Below, piece after piece: positions 44,233 through 55,355 of a stretch of 64,000 nucleotides of DNA. Positions within the stretch are counted from its first letter, which is position 1. Each line of letters opens with the position of its first letter. The translations under genes and the position numbers were made by a program. Location of the stretch: NCBI GenBank assembly GCA_030533445.1, contig CM060075.1, positions 40,389,719 to 40,453,718 on the forward strand, given 5' to 3'. This DNA comes from Cyprinodon diabolis. Taxonomy: Eukaryota > Chordata > Actinopteri > Cyprinodontiformes > Cyprinodontidae. Below the pieces are notes generated by a model that saw only the letters and a list, made by a program, of their open reading frames with translations, was not told where the DNA came from and ran no database searches.

Positions 44233-45448
44233 TCGCCGGCCACTTTATTAGGTACACCTGTCCAACTGCTCGTTAACACTTAATTTCTAAGCAGCCAATC
44301 ACATGGCGGCGACTCAGTGCTTTTAGGCATGTAGACATGGTCAAGACAATCTCCTGCAGTTCAAACCGAGCATCAGTATGGGGAAGAAAGGTGATTTAAG
44401 TGACTTTGAACGTGGCATGATTGTTGGTGCCAGAAGGGCTGGTCTGAGTATTTCAGAAACTGCTGATCTACTGGGATTTCCACGCACAACTATCTCTAGG
44501 GTTTACAGAGAATGTTCCAAAAAAGAAAAAACATCCAGTAAGCGGCAGTTCTGTGGGCGCAAATGCCTCGTTGATGCCAGAGGTCAGAGGAGAATGGCCA
44601 GACTGGTTCGAGCTGATAGAAGGGCAAGAGTGACTCAAATAACCACCCGTTACAACCAAGGTGGGCAGAAGAGCATCTCTGAACGCACAGTACGTTGAAC
44701 TTTGAGGCAGATGGGCTACAGCAGCAGAAGACCACACCGGGTGCCGCTCCTTTCAGCTAAGAACAGGAAACTGAGGCTACAATTTGCACAAGCTCATCGA
44801 AATTGGACAATAGAAGATTGGAAAAACGTTGCCTGGTCTGATGAGTCTCGATTTCTGCTGCGACATTCGGATGGTAGGGTCAGAATTTGGCGTCTACAAC
44901 ACGAAAGCGTGGATCCATCCTGCCTTGTATCAACGGTTCAGGCTGGTGGTGGTGGTGTCATGGTGTGGGGAATATTTTCTTGGCACTCTTTGGGCCCCTT
45001 GGTAACAATTGAGCATCGTTGCAACGCCACAGCCTACCTGAGTATTGTTGCTGACCATGTCCATCCCTTTGAGACCACAATGTACCCAACTTCTGATGGC
45101 TACTTTCAGCAGGATAATGCGCCATGTCATAAAGCTGGAATCATCTCAGACTGGTTTCTTGAACATGACAATGAGTTCACTGTACTTAAATGGCCTCCAC
45201 AGTCACCAGATCTCAATCCAATAGAGCATCTTTGGGATGTGGTGGAACGGGACATTCGCATCATGGATGTGCAGCCGACAAATCTGTGGCAACTGTGTGA
45301 TGCCATCATGTCAATATGGACCAAACTCCCTGAGGAATGCTTCCAGCACCTTGTTGAATCTATGCCACGAAGAATTGAGGCAATTCTAAAGGCAAAAGGG
45401 GGTCCAACCCGTTACTAGCATGGGGTACCTAATAAAGTGGCCGGTGAG
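44228..45448 (+). mobile_element. Tc1/mariner element, DD36E type
   Basis: About 1.22 kb with terminal repeats cgccggccactttattaggt on the left and, reverse-complemented, caccggccactttattaggt on the right. It is flanked by TA repeats. It carries one transposase gene. Confidence 0.9.
44378..45418 (+). pseudogene. Tc1/mariner transposase (DD36E) with one nonsense codon
   Basis: A single reading frame of 346 codons from ATG 44378 to TAG, broken only by a TGA at 44696-44698 (after ISERTVR). The N-terminal paired-type helix-turn-helix is FERGMIVGARRAGLSISETA...FPRTTISRVY. The catalytic residues are D in AWSDESRF, D in FQQDNAPCH and E in NPIEHLW. I count 36 residues between the second D and the E, versus 34 in classical Tc1. 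This matches the DD36E group reported as Incomer in animals. The TGA is one transition away from CGA, so the copy decayed very recently and may be suppressible or polymorphic. Confidence 0.88.
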
Positions 45449-45589
45449 TATATATATATATATATATACACTTTGGAAACCTTTATTCCCTAAGGTGGTA
45501 TGTGGCTGAATTTCTACTTCACTGCAGTAAAAAAAAAAAAAAACAGGTGTTTTGTATTGGCCTGTAGAAAAATGCACATACCAAATGGC

Positions 45590-46121
45590 TCACAAGAAGT
45601 GACTGTGGATGAGATTCCTGCGGGTACGCATCCCCGCAGCATTGGCATGTTGCTCCACAGGCGCAGGGGGGAGATCGGGGTTCTCCGGTAGGGCGTCAGG
45701 GCGACATGGCATTTAGAACGTCGGACAGTACTTCTGAAAAACGAGATTGGGAGATCCCAGCTCTCGCTGCAACTGTACGCTGGAATTACCCAGATGCAAA
45801 AAAGTGCAATGTTGCAAGGAGTTTTGTGATATCTGGTATTGCATGGGTCCTCCTTGTGGCTGGCTCCAAATCCATTCGGAGTTCCCCCAACAGCTCCAAA
45901 ATGGCAATGCTGGATAAAAGATATGTTTTGATCATCGTTTCCTCGTTCATTCCAAAAATATTCTCACGGAGTGAAAAAATGCGTTCTCTGCGTCTCCTTG
46001 CTTCATTTAAAAGTCTGCTTCTGGCGACAATAACCACTGCCATGTGTGCGCAATTACGCATACAGACCATTTGCACCTTCTTTTGAAACAGTTTAAATAT
46101 AGAGTCAGATACTGTTAGCAA
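45590..46121 (-). pseudogene. HARBI1-like transposase remnant
   Basis: The N-terminal block is intact for 112 codons from 46121: RRRERIFSLRENIFGMNEE, then ELLGELRMDLEPATRRTHAI and TKLLATLHFFASG. A TAA then replaces a codon, and the same frame continues FQRTVAARAGISQSRFSEVL to about 45705. The DDE nuclease core is absent. A different stretch ending MRTRRNLIHSHFL with TGA (45590-45592) looks like the natural C-terminus, so the middle was deleted. Confidence 0.7.
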
Positions 46122-46393
46122 AATTGCTTTCAGGTTTGATAAATCACTTTGCGAGTGCTAAATTAATATATCTACATGTTCTCCTCCCACAAGACGCACT
46201 TTTGCGTGTAAACGCCCCATATTGCATATTCATTGCAGAAAAAGTACTAAATGGATAAGAGGCGCTATTTAGCACGTTTTGAAGACCAAATCCTTTTAGC
46301 ACGGTGTTGATAGATCGGTTTGTACATTTTTTAGCGTGCGCAGTGAAATAGCTCACGTTTTTATACACGCAAACCTTTGATAGATCCGGCCCT
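45590..46393 (-). mobile_element. PIF/Harbinger deletion derivative
   Basis: The right end on the minus strand begins AGGGCCGGATCTATCAAAGG (complement near 46374-46393), a typical Harbinger terminus. It contains the N-terminal part of a HARBI1-like transposase and a short C-terminal remnant. The left terminal repeat was not found. Confidence 0.65.
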
Positions 46394-48700
46394 ATGTTAG
46401 AAGCCGGCATGTGTCTGTCTTTATATTCTGTGTTTGTCTAACTGTCTGTTGTATTCTGCTTATTCAATGTCTGTCTGGGGTATGAAATGTTTGTCAGTAT
46501 AAACAGATTATCAAGAAATATGATCTGGTCTAGACAATTTCTATCAGAAAGTGTATGGTTTTGGTTATGTTTCGTCCTGTCGTTATGCAAATGCTGTCGA
46601 TGTTTCTATGATTTTTGGACGTAAACCTGAAGCTGAAAATATAAGAAATATATTGATTGATATATTTAAATAGTTCTGGTTTATGGCGAAGGAATGGAAA
46701 ACATTGGGTGTGAAAACTTATTTTGATGTCTAACGTGAGCAAATAAATCTTGGACTTCTATAAATGTGCACATGTAGTTTAACAAGGATCCTAAAATTAG
46801 GCTGAAAAGCACTGGTGCAGAGGTCTTAAGACCGGACTGGTGAAGAAATTATAATTTTTTCTTGAAATTGGGAAAATTCCTCTATGAAGATCGATCAAAA
46901 AATTGTTACTAATGGATTAAACAAACTTTATGGGGCCAATGTCTGTCTGTTTGTCCTATATGTGGAATGCATGTGAGGTAGAATGTGTATGGTGCATTTT
47001 GAAATTATCTAGAATAGTTTTTGATGTGACATTAATATGATTAGCATTTTTACAGGATTCAGAAGGAGCTCTCCACCTATGAGAGGCTCTGACAAGACCG
47101 GGTGCTGTTGTAAGGCGTGAGGTAATTTTTGGTTGTGGAGTGCAGCTGAGAAAAAATCCTGAGAGAAGCAGAATGGGTGCTTTTACATTTTGGGAAACTA
47201 AAATCCAAGACAGGGACATTACATGATGTTAATATAAAAGTAGTTTTATTTTATTTTTTCTCTCTCTCATTAGGATTGCATTAGAGATTGATTAGAAACA
47301 GGATGAATCACACTTCGAGCTGGAACTGGACAAAGCAATACCAATTCTTAGCTTATGGCCAAGATACCCTCAGGAGCTCAGCAGATTAGCTGGGTCAATC
47401 TTTTATAAAAAATAAAAAAAAGCTGGAGTATTTAAAACAATTCTGATGTGACCTGGTTTTTCAGCCTCGTTTTTTATCCATTTTTATTTCTATCTGTGTA
47501 TATAATGCCGTTTGGAAACTGCCAAGGCACAAATTGATTAATTTGCATATCTAATCATTACTTACACTTATCTTTTCACTATTCATCTGGGCATGACTTA
47601 TCAAATTCTACTAACTCTACTGATTTTTGTGAATGAAATGATTAACTATTGATTAACTGTTTGATTGTTTTTTCTTGGTAACAAACCTGAGGGGTCATTT
47701 ACTTTTGCCCTGCTGGTAGATAGTGACAGTGAGGCTGTCAGTGAGCAGGCATGATAATTGGAGGCCCAGTTAAGGAGAATCAGGAGGTTGTTTTGCTTAA
47801 ATATGTTTTTTTTTTTTTTTTGTAACAATCCTTAAACATTAACATTTTTCTTCCAGGACATGCTGGCAAAGTCTCATCCTTCATTGTGTTTTATTTAAGA
47901 TGTGCATTAACCCTTATTTTCCCAGCAGGTGCAGAAGCCCTGGCAAACGAAATAAAGAATTTGGCTGAGAGTAGCCAGAGAGAGAGAGGGGTTCAGATGG
48001 TTGAAACCTTTTGATAAGAGGAATTGAATAGGTTCTGACTGACTGGACTGACTTGGTTAATAACTGGACTGGATCCGAATCATTGATTAGGATATCAGAG
48101 AGATGGTGTTAGAATGCAGCATGCCAGATACAGTGTTTAGAGATTGTGAGCTACATGCTTTGTTCCTGGCTGAAGGCCATTCTTGTGAGCTCTGAGTTTG
48201 TTTTAATTTCTCTGTGGTTCTAATATAACCTATGAGGTGCAGATGGATATGGTGGTTTGAAGCTTGAGGACTTTTATTGGGATTGAATTGTTCACCCATT
48301 AAGAGCAGTCCTGCTGGCAGAGGCATTAAATGAATGACATGATGAACCTACAACTTTCTGGAGAAATCAACACGACGGGAGTTTTTTTTCTTGTTGTTGT
48401 TGTCCTACATGTTTGTCGTTGTTTGTGTCTGTATGTTTGTCATTTTACTAACATCTTAGTTTTTAGAAAAAAAAAACAAAAAAAAGACGAGGCAAGCATG
48501 TTAATTTTGTTTGCATAGCGCTGACTACACTATGGATGGAAATGTTTCAAAATGTACAATAAATTTTTGTTTGGAGAGACATTGGACACTTTTTTTCTTG
48601 AGTTGCAGGAAGGATCACACTACAGGGGACACAGAGACTAATTTTACACCTAAACTTCAGAAGAAGGGATGGTTTGCAGCTGCTGAGATGCAGACATTCA
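46394..48700. other. no gene recognised; T run at 47803-47821
   Basis: Intergenic sequence. Frames at 46530, 46956, 47646 and 48087 (minus) and 48330 (plus) show no family signature. Confidence 0.5.
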
Positions 48701-49321
48701 GGCCCCGTCCACACGAAGCCGAACCCTGGCCTAAATGCACAAATTTTTCACCAAACCAGCCTCTCATCCATACGAAGCCGGCGTTTCGGGGGTCTGTAAA
48801 CGATCTTTTTTTTATTCAGCCTTCAGAGTGGGAAGATTTTGAAACGCCGTTTTCGCGTTTCCATCTTTAAGCTCTAACCGCATTTTTTTTTTACACGCAT
48901 GCGTCATAGCGTCGCCTCTAAACACGCATGCTCGACACAGTATCACAACAACAATGTTGAATGGTTGCTGCTCATGCTACTCACCCTGCTGTCGGGCTTA
49001 CAACAGAATCTTCTTCTTCTGGAATATCTCCAGGTAGAACAGAGCAATATCGACGACATAGTTCAGCACCTGAATTTGACTGAACCACGAAAATGGACCC
49101 GCAGGGCAACCATGTATAAATATTAGTGCGCATGCCCAACATTTCGTCGCCTATTTTTGCTTTGGCACCACAGCGCCACTTACAGGCCTGGCATACATTT
49201 TGCAGCGTTTTCATGCATTCGTGTGGACGATCACATTTACTTTACGTCTCCGTCTTTACGACAAACGTTCTGGAAAATATTAGCGTTTCGTGTTCGTTTT
49301 GACTTCGTGTGGACGGGGCCT
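48701..49321. mobile_element. 621-bp non-autonomous DNA transposon
   Basis: Inverted termini aggccccgtccacacgaag (48701-48719) and its reverse complement at 49303-49321. No transposase. No clear target duplication, so the superfamily is open. Confidence 0.8.
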
Positions 49322-50604
49322 AAGGAGGTGACTGGATGCCCACTGCTTCAGATGAGAACAGGCCACTGGCAGTGATGGGGTGATGAAAGGTCATGGGATC
49401 ATCGGACAAAACTGATGAAAAAAGAAAAAAACGGACACACCAGATTTCTTATTCACAATGAAAAATTGTGAGCATCTAATTTAAAACAGGTTGATTAATA
49501 CAGATCCATGAATAACGCATATAGTTTACGGGGATCAACAGGTAGATCTAATACCTTACCAATCAACATGGCAGTAGTTGGGGATTATTTTTTTTTAACA
49601 GCAGTGATGGCAACAACATAGAGTTTAATCATAGGAATAACTTCATCAACAGGTTGAAACAGTCAACTAGATATTCTCCATATCATCAGGGGGTGAGCTA
49701 CTCTTAAATAAAGGAATAAAAAAGAGGATTTAGAGATGTTTTACTATGTTATAGAGTGGATCCAAGCAGCTAGATATAAGATGCTGGTTATACCGAAGTT
49801 TGCCATGTAAGCAGTTGTCAGCAGGGGCAGTAAGGGCAGTTTCTCTTTCGCTGGTGGCTGTCGCTCCGCCATGACTTCCATGCGCGTCCTCCTGACTGCG
49901 GCAGCCGGGCGCTGCGGCAGGTTAAGTGGTGGGGGGGAGGGGGGGCATTCAGCGTGTGTGAGCTGTGATCAGACGCTCCTCTGGCTGTGATTGGTTGTTT
50001 TCACTCGTCCCGAATTATTCTTTCCAGATTGAAATACAGGCAGTATGCGGGACCAATTGAAGCAGTTTTTTTCACAGGTTACATATCACATGTACTGCTG
50101 TCTGGGCATAGGGAGAGTTTTAGCCAATATGACAAAAAAGTTATTTTTAAAAACTTACAGACTTCAGCTTTAACTGCAAGCTGCTATAAAGATAGCATTA
50201 CAGGAGCTATATCTTTTGGGGATACTATATTGTGGGGATTGATAACCATACATTTCATGCACAAAGAAATTTACTTCACCTGCAGCTGCAATCAATACAT
50301 TAGATGGAACTGCACACTTAATGCGATAGTTTATTGGAGATAAAACATATAAGAGATTATGTTTCCTGCACATTTTTGTATCTAGTCAGGGGTCTAGATA
50401 TGGCAACAAACTATTGGCTGGTTCTGGGGAAATTAGAACAAATTACTTTTTTGGTTTTTTTTTTCATCAGAGCATTTTTTTGGGGGGAGAATATTTAAAA
50501 TGGACTATAGCTGGACACTTTGCATTGAGGGGGTGCAGTCGAATTCAGCATTTTCAGGAACTGTGAATTGCCAAGTTTTGGGAACACAGAGGCAAGTCAG
50601 AGCA
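49322..50604. other. no gene; MITE-like stretch 49823-50172
   Basis: Mostly intergenic. 49823-49950 is GC-rich (ctccgccatgacttcc) and 50070-50172 (tgctgtctgggcat..acttacagacttcagcttt) resembles the end of a common fish MITE, but I could not pair its termini. Confidence 0.4.
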
Positions 50605-50610
50605 CAATCC
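50605..50610. repeat. 6-bp target-site duplication caatcc (left)
   Basis: The same six bases follow the right terminus at 60085-60090. Confidence 0.9.
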
Positions 50611-50698
50611 TACGGAGCCCCCTAGGGGACATGGGGAATTTTTTTTCTTTTGCGTTCCCTCGCAAAACTTTTGCGTTACCTCGCAATACTTTTGCGTT
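50611..50698. repeat. left terminal inverted repeat (interrupted)
   Basis: Continues past the mini-Copia at 51583-51640. Subterminal gcgtt(c/a)cctcgcaa units lie in one orientation. Confidence 0.85.
50694..50698. repeat. target-site duplication gcgtt (left) of the mini-Copia
   Basis: Repeated at 51583-51587 after the right LTR. Both copies are part of a gcgttccctcgc unit. Confidence 0.85.
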
Positions 50699-50936
50699 TG
50701 TTGGCGCTGTCATCATAAGGGCAGGGAACAGTCGGAGAATAACAGCACACGACTAAACCAAGTTGTTTCCTTGGGCGACACGTCACACGCCACCACTTTA
50801 TTTTTACTTCATTCACCAACATTGCACATGCTCCACAATTTATAGTCACACCCATTAATGACGTCATTGAAGAGCACTCATTAGAATACACATTACAACA
50901 CCCCCACTTGCTCTTGCACTATACAATCGTCATTCA

Positions 50937-50967
<31 letters not shown>

Positions 50968-51103
50968 GAACATTTAAAACAAGTTATTTTACATTCCAAA
51001 CATATAATGCATAAATTTTCCCAGTTTTGGCTTTGTGGCAGGTTTGGTAAAAACGTCCGCAACCGTATCTGCTGTTGAGCAGTATACAATGTTTATTTTT
51101 CCA

Positions 51104-51376
51104 TCATAAAATGCAGATCTGATGAAAATGATACTTGATATCAACATGTTTACATCTCTGACGAAATACTGGGTTCTTTGACAAAGCTATTGCTCCTTGA
51201 TTGTCCTCAAATATTGTAACTGGCATATACATGCAGTCTTTGTCCATTCCACCCAACAACTGTACAAGATACAAACTTTCCTGTGTTGTCGCTGCCAATG
51301 CCATATACTCTGCTTCGCATGTAGACAGAGCCACCGTTTGTTGTTTCTTTGACTTCCATGAGATAACTGGGCCCAT
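51104..51376 (-). pseudogene. Copia RNase H, C-terminal fragment
   Basis: Reads VISWKSKKQQTVALSTCEAE, AALSKNPVF-type blocks (ALSKNPVFRQRCKHVDIKYHF), typical Copia RNase H. A one-base insertion near 51117 ends the frame early; the next frame carries on with ADTVADVFTKPATKPKLGKF to about 50990. The rest of pol and all of gag are absent. Confidence 0.88.
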
Positions 51377-51380
51377 AACC
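51367..51380 (-). other. Copia primer-binding site, internal initiator-Met tRNA
   Basis: On the minus strand the 14 bases next to the 5' LTR are GGTTATGGGCCCAG. These pair with the anticodon stem-loop of initiator tRNA-Met (CUGGGCCCAUAACC), the half-tRNA priming known from Drosophila copia. Confidence 0.85.
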
Positions 51381-51639
51381 TGTTGGCGCTGTCATCATAA
51401 GGGCAGGGAACAGTCGGAGAATAACAGCACACGACTACACCAAGTTGTTTCCTTGGGCGACACGTCACACGCCACCACTTTATTTTTACTTCATTCACCA
51501 ACATTGCACATGCTCCACAATTTATAGTCACACCCATTAATGACGTCATTGAAGAGCACTCATTAGAATACACATTACAACAGCGTTCCCTCGCAAAACC
51601 TTTTGCGTTCCCTCGCAAAAGTTTTTGCGTTACCTCGCA

Positions 51640-51737
51640 AAAGTTTTTGGATTCCGGCGCCTTTACAGTCCCTCCCTCCCTCACATTGGGCCAGCGGTTC
51701 ATTTTGGAGCAGCACTGAAGACACTCCCACGAAACAG
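51640..51737 (+). promoter_or_regulatory. candidate non-coding first exon of the HECT-type gene
   Basis: A GC-richer stretch ends in a good donor, cgaaacag|gtaaat, at 51737/51738. It lies just inside the left terminal repeat, where a promoter for the plus-strand gene would be expected. No TATA box is obvious. Confidence 0.4.
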
Positions 51738-52399
51738 GTAAATAATCTTAATTCACCATAAATACTGTATGCTTGGTAATATGTATGTATCTTTAGCTTC
51801 ATTTATGACAACTATGTCAAATATGTATCGTGTCCGTTGGAAGAAAAGGTAGCTCAGACATCCGTTCGCTTGCTTAAAGAAAGAGTGACGAGGCGGGGGA
51901 TGCAAGGTTAATTTCGTTAACGATGACGATAACTAAATTATTTTGTTGACGACCATTTTTTTAATGACAATAACTAGACTATACAACTGAATCAGGCTAA
52001 AGTTTACTTCATTCCGCTACGCCACTAGTTTAGCGGTGTCACTGTTATATATAGAACGTACGGGGATTTATGGCAGGGCTAGGACTGACACCATCTTTAA
52101 AAATACAGAATCGTTCTTTATTTGGCAGTTAAATTATGCTGAAACATGAGAATTATCAAAGCCAGCAAAACTTTCGTGGCGGGACCTGCTACGGACTGGT
52201 TATGCCTTCAGGTCACGGTTATGTCACGGTTGCTTAGACAACAACTGATAAATTGCACATTCATGGCATATATGATTACAGCCACCTGGGAAATATGATA
52301 CCAGATACAATTACAAGGAACATTAATGTATATATACACACCCATGTCTACCTTTTCGGCACCACACGATCTATATATCTATATATAGGTCTATATATA
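51738..52399. other. intron-like sequence inside the transposon
   Basis: No coding signal seen. Short TATA/tatag repeats near 52368-52405 precede the hAT insertion. Confidence 0.5.
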
Positions 52400-52594
52400 G
52401 ATAGATGCAGAGGCGTGCACAGACATTTTGGGGGGCAGGTGCTCAGGAGGGGGGGAGGGCACTTTTTAGCGCACGTGTAACACTTAATTATAAAAAAAAA
52501 ATAAACGCATGTTGAATGAAATTTGACTTTTATTTGTAACATTCTCTAAACGTGAGTTTTCAATGGAAAAAAGTCACATCACCAACAGAACAGA

Positions 52595-52755
52595 CTAAAG
52601 CATACTTCTTTCATCTGGCTCATCTCCGTGTTTTCCCTCATCCATCTGTTCTCCCTCATCCTGGTCTTTTTCTGTCTCTATGTCTTCCCTGAACTCTTCC
52701 TCATCTCCTGTCCTGGTAGATGTTGATGGTATAGAGCTTCCCTGCTGTGACTGGC
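52595..52755 (-). pseudogene. terminal exon remnant of the hAT element's gene
   Basis: On the minus strand an acceptor, atattgtag|ccagtc, opens about 53 codons. They are very acidic and end DEPDERSML with TAG at 52595-52597. It looks like the last exon of an internally deleted hAT gene, but no catalytic hAT domain remains to prove it. Confidence 0.45.
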
Positions 52756-52764
52756 TACAATATA

Positions 52765-52815
52765 TTAATAATAACCATCATGACAATAATAATGATAATA
52801 ATAATAATAATAATA
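52765..52815 (+). repeat. (ATA)n microsatellite
   Basis: Runs of taataataa and gataataat. A similar tract lies at 54080-54107. Confidence 0.85.
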
Positions 52816-53135
52816 GCTTTAACAAATATGCCACATTAGTTTAAATAATGGGCTATTAGGGCAACATGACTGGAAGTCTTGTCACGTGGATATGACTTAT
52901 GGTAGCCTACAAAATAATAGCTATTTTAATACCTGCTGCACAAACCACTTAAAAATAAAATGTGAACAGCTTTTAAGATTTTTCAATATGATTAACCCTC
53001 CTTTCTTGGTATTGTGCTGCAATTACTAAATTAATATACAATTAAGACAATAAAGAGACCAAAATGTGTTAATTTATGTTGCCTAACAAAACCTATACAA
53101 CAGAAAACGTTTGTCTTAACACATAGATTTGTACA

Positions 53136-53420
53136 GAAGAGGATTAGGGCCACTGAAAAAAAAAAGTTAACTGATTTTTAAATTTTATTTCAGTTTAACA
53201 TGGGAAAAAAGTCAGAATTCTGACTTTTTTATTGTCAGAATTCTGAGATTAAAGTCAGAATACTGAGCAAAAAGTCAGAATTCTCAGCAAAGTCAGAATT
53301 ATGAGAAAAAAGTTAGAATTATGAGATTAAAGTCAGCATTCTGACTTTTTTCCCATACTAAACTGAAATAAAATTTAAAAATCAGTTAACTTTTTTTTTT
53401 CAGTGGCCCTAATCCTCTTC
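53136..53420. mobile_element. 285-bp palindromic MITE
   Basis: Long inverted arms: gaagaggattagggccactg at 53136-53155, with its complement ending at 53420. The arms continue through 'aaagttaactgattttta' and 'acatgggaaaaaagtcag'. The centre is a set of 'agtcagaattctgag' units. The whole could fold into one hairpin. Nested in the hAT element. Confidence 0.85.
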
Positions 53421-53514
53421 CATATTTGCAATTGCAAACTCTACCAAACTTATTTGTAGCCTATGTGGTCGTCCTCACGTTATCTGTCATTGACTTGGGC
53501 TACAGTGTAAAACC

Positions 53515-53640
53515 TTCAGAATCAGAATCAGGTTTATTGCCATTGTTAGTGAAGGAGTTCACAAACTAGGAATTTTTTATGGTACAATCGTGCAACATGA
53601 AACATATAATATGGAATAGGTAAATAAAATTATAAAAATA
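53515..53640 (-). mobile_element. LINE 3' UTR-like fragment
   Basis: Plus-strand 'cagaatcagaatcaggttt' is the usual reversed tail of Rex1/L2-type LINEs, followed by A/T-rich UTR-like sequence. Inside the hAT. Confidence 0.45.
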
Positions 53641-54434
53641 TCTAAAAACTGTGGGTATACGTCATGCAATAAAATAGACTAATGTATACACTTAAGATAA
53701 AAAATATAAAAAGTAAAATAGCATCTTACAAGGAGACAACTAGTTTATCAGGTGACCAGTCGGCAAAATGCGTGTTTGGTGCTGCTGAATGAGACATTTT
53801 AATGCACAACAAAATGATTCTGCTTGATCTGTATATTACCTGGCTAATGGGGCACGGGAGAAGCAGCCTGTCAGCAACCGTTCCTGCTATCTGAAAACTG
53901 CCATGATGCTGCGCATCTGGCATGCCCTGCGGGCGACCGCGCGAGTTCACGTGACAAAGGAAGAGAGAGAGGCTGGTCGGGTGTGCGCAAGTAGGTCGGT
54001 CATTTCGGGGCATTGTTTCAGTCGTTTTTGATGGCTCAGGTTTTCAAAAGATCATTTCAAAACCGACCTCAGTAAAATCTTAATAATATTAATAATAATA
54101 ATAATAAAAAAAACGAGTTTCAAAAGGGCATTTTCTTTGATAGAGGGCAAACTTCCTAGTGCTTTAGCACCACCTAGTGTCTATGTGTGCACGCCCCTGG
54201 ATAGATGGATAGATGGATATCTTGAGAAGAGAGACAAAACATGTCCTCTGGATAAAGCACAGAATTTCAATAAAATATAGACAAAATATAATTTCTTCAA
54301 ATACTAAAACTAACCTGGGCAATGTCAGCACAACAATATATGTTTTCATGGTGTTTGCTGAATACTTTTTATTTTAAACTATGTAGTAGGTGTCTGTAAA
54401 AGCCCTTGACCTGGAGTAGAATAATAGTCTAAAG

Positions 54435-54627
54435 CAGGGGTGCTGAAGTCCAGTCCTTGAGATCTACCATCCTGCAATTTTCCGATGCATCCCTGCTCCA
54501 ACATACCTAAATCAGATGAGTGGCTCCTTACCAGGCCCGTTTAGAGCTGACCCTGGTCTGTTGGAGTTAGGGTGCTTCTAAAAGTTGCAGGATGATAGGT
54601 CTCAAGAAATGGACTTGAACACCCCTG
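54435..54627. mobile_element. 193-bp hAT MITE
   Basis: Termini caggggtgctgaagtccag and, reversed, caggggtgttcaagtccat. Flanked by gtctaaag at 54427-54434 and 54628-54635 (8 bp). Confidence 0.93.
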
Positions 54628-54883
54628 GTCTAAAGTAATTAAAGGAATACTAAATAATATATTATGACAATTGAGTATAAGTATCCAAATAAACAATTAT
54701 AATTGTATCAGTAAGTTGAATTAAAAATCAGTTTTATATATTTTTCAACTTAATTGAAATAGCGTTGAAAGTTTTTGTCAACACCCTCAGACAGTGAAAG
54801 GAATGAAAAAAAAATCAGGCATTATTTAGGGGCACCAGACAGTCTGAGGACCACTTGACCACTTCCTGTTTCCCCCTTTACTA

Positions 54884-55075
54884 CAATTCCAGTCCTCAGG
54901 CCCCCCCTGCCCTTCATGTTTTAGGTGTGTCCCTTCTGCCATACACCTGGATTGAATCTGAGGATGATTAGCAGGCTTCTTGATGGTCATGCAATCGTTT
55001 GGATCAGCTGTTCTGGAATAGAGGCACATCTTAAACATGCAGAATAGGACTGAGGACTGGAATTGAGAGGCACTG
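54884..55075. mobile_element. 192-bp hAT MITE with shortened left end
   Basis: The 8-base duplication ctttacta flanks it at 54876-54883 and 55076-55083. The right terminus reads (reversed) cagtgcctctcaattccag; the left begins caattccag, lacking the outer ten bases. Confidence 0.85.
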
Positions 55076-55355
55076 CTTTACTAGGATGGCTGGGCTGCTC
55101 TGGTGAGCTTATTTTATTTTTTTAAGTTTCTTTCTGTTGTACATTCTGTCTTTTTCTCTATCTCTTTTAGCTGCTTACACACACGCTGCAGCTTATGTAA
55201 TTTATGGTGCCTGGCAGAAAAGTGACATTGAAATACTTATGAGTTTACACTCTTGTAGTTTTATTAATTGTGTACATTATGTATTTTGAAAGCTTTGTTT
55301 TGAAAATATGTACTTATGGACTTGTTCTACATTTTCCAAATTATTGTATATAGGC

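Larger units (their letters stand above)
50699..51582 (-). mobile_element. internally deleted Copia LTR retrotransposon
   Basis: Two 202-bp LTRs (50699-50900 and 51381-51582; TGTTGGCGCT...ATTACAACA) enclose only 480 bp. The minus strand is the coding orientation. A polypurine-like AAGTGGGGG stands before the left (3') LTR. Confidence 0.93.
52408..54199 (-). mobile_element. 1,792-bp hAT element with a remnant exon
   Basis: Ends CAGAGGCGTGCACA...TGTGCACGCCCCTG with the exact 8-base duplication gatagatg at 52400-52407 and 54200-54207. It is nested in the intron of the HECT-type gene. Confidence 0.93.

Noticed and set aside
45706..46086. Plus-strand 126-residue gene
   Set aside because: It is the complement of the HARBI1-like coding remnant.
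48701..49321. hAT assignment for the 621-bp element
   Set aside because: No 8-bp duplication is visible at its ends, so the superfamily was left open.
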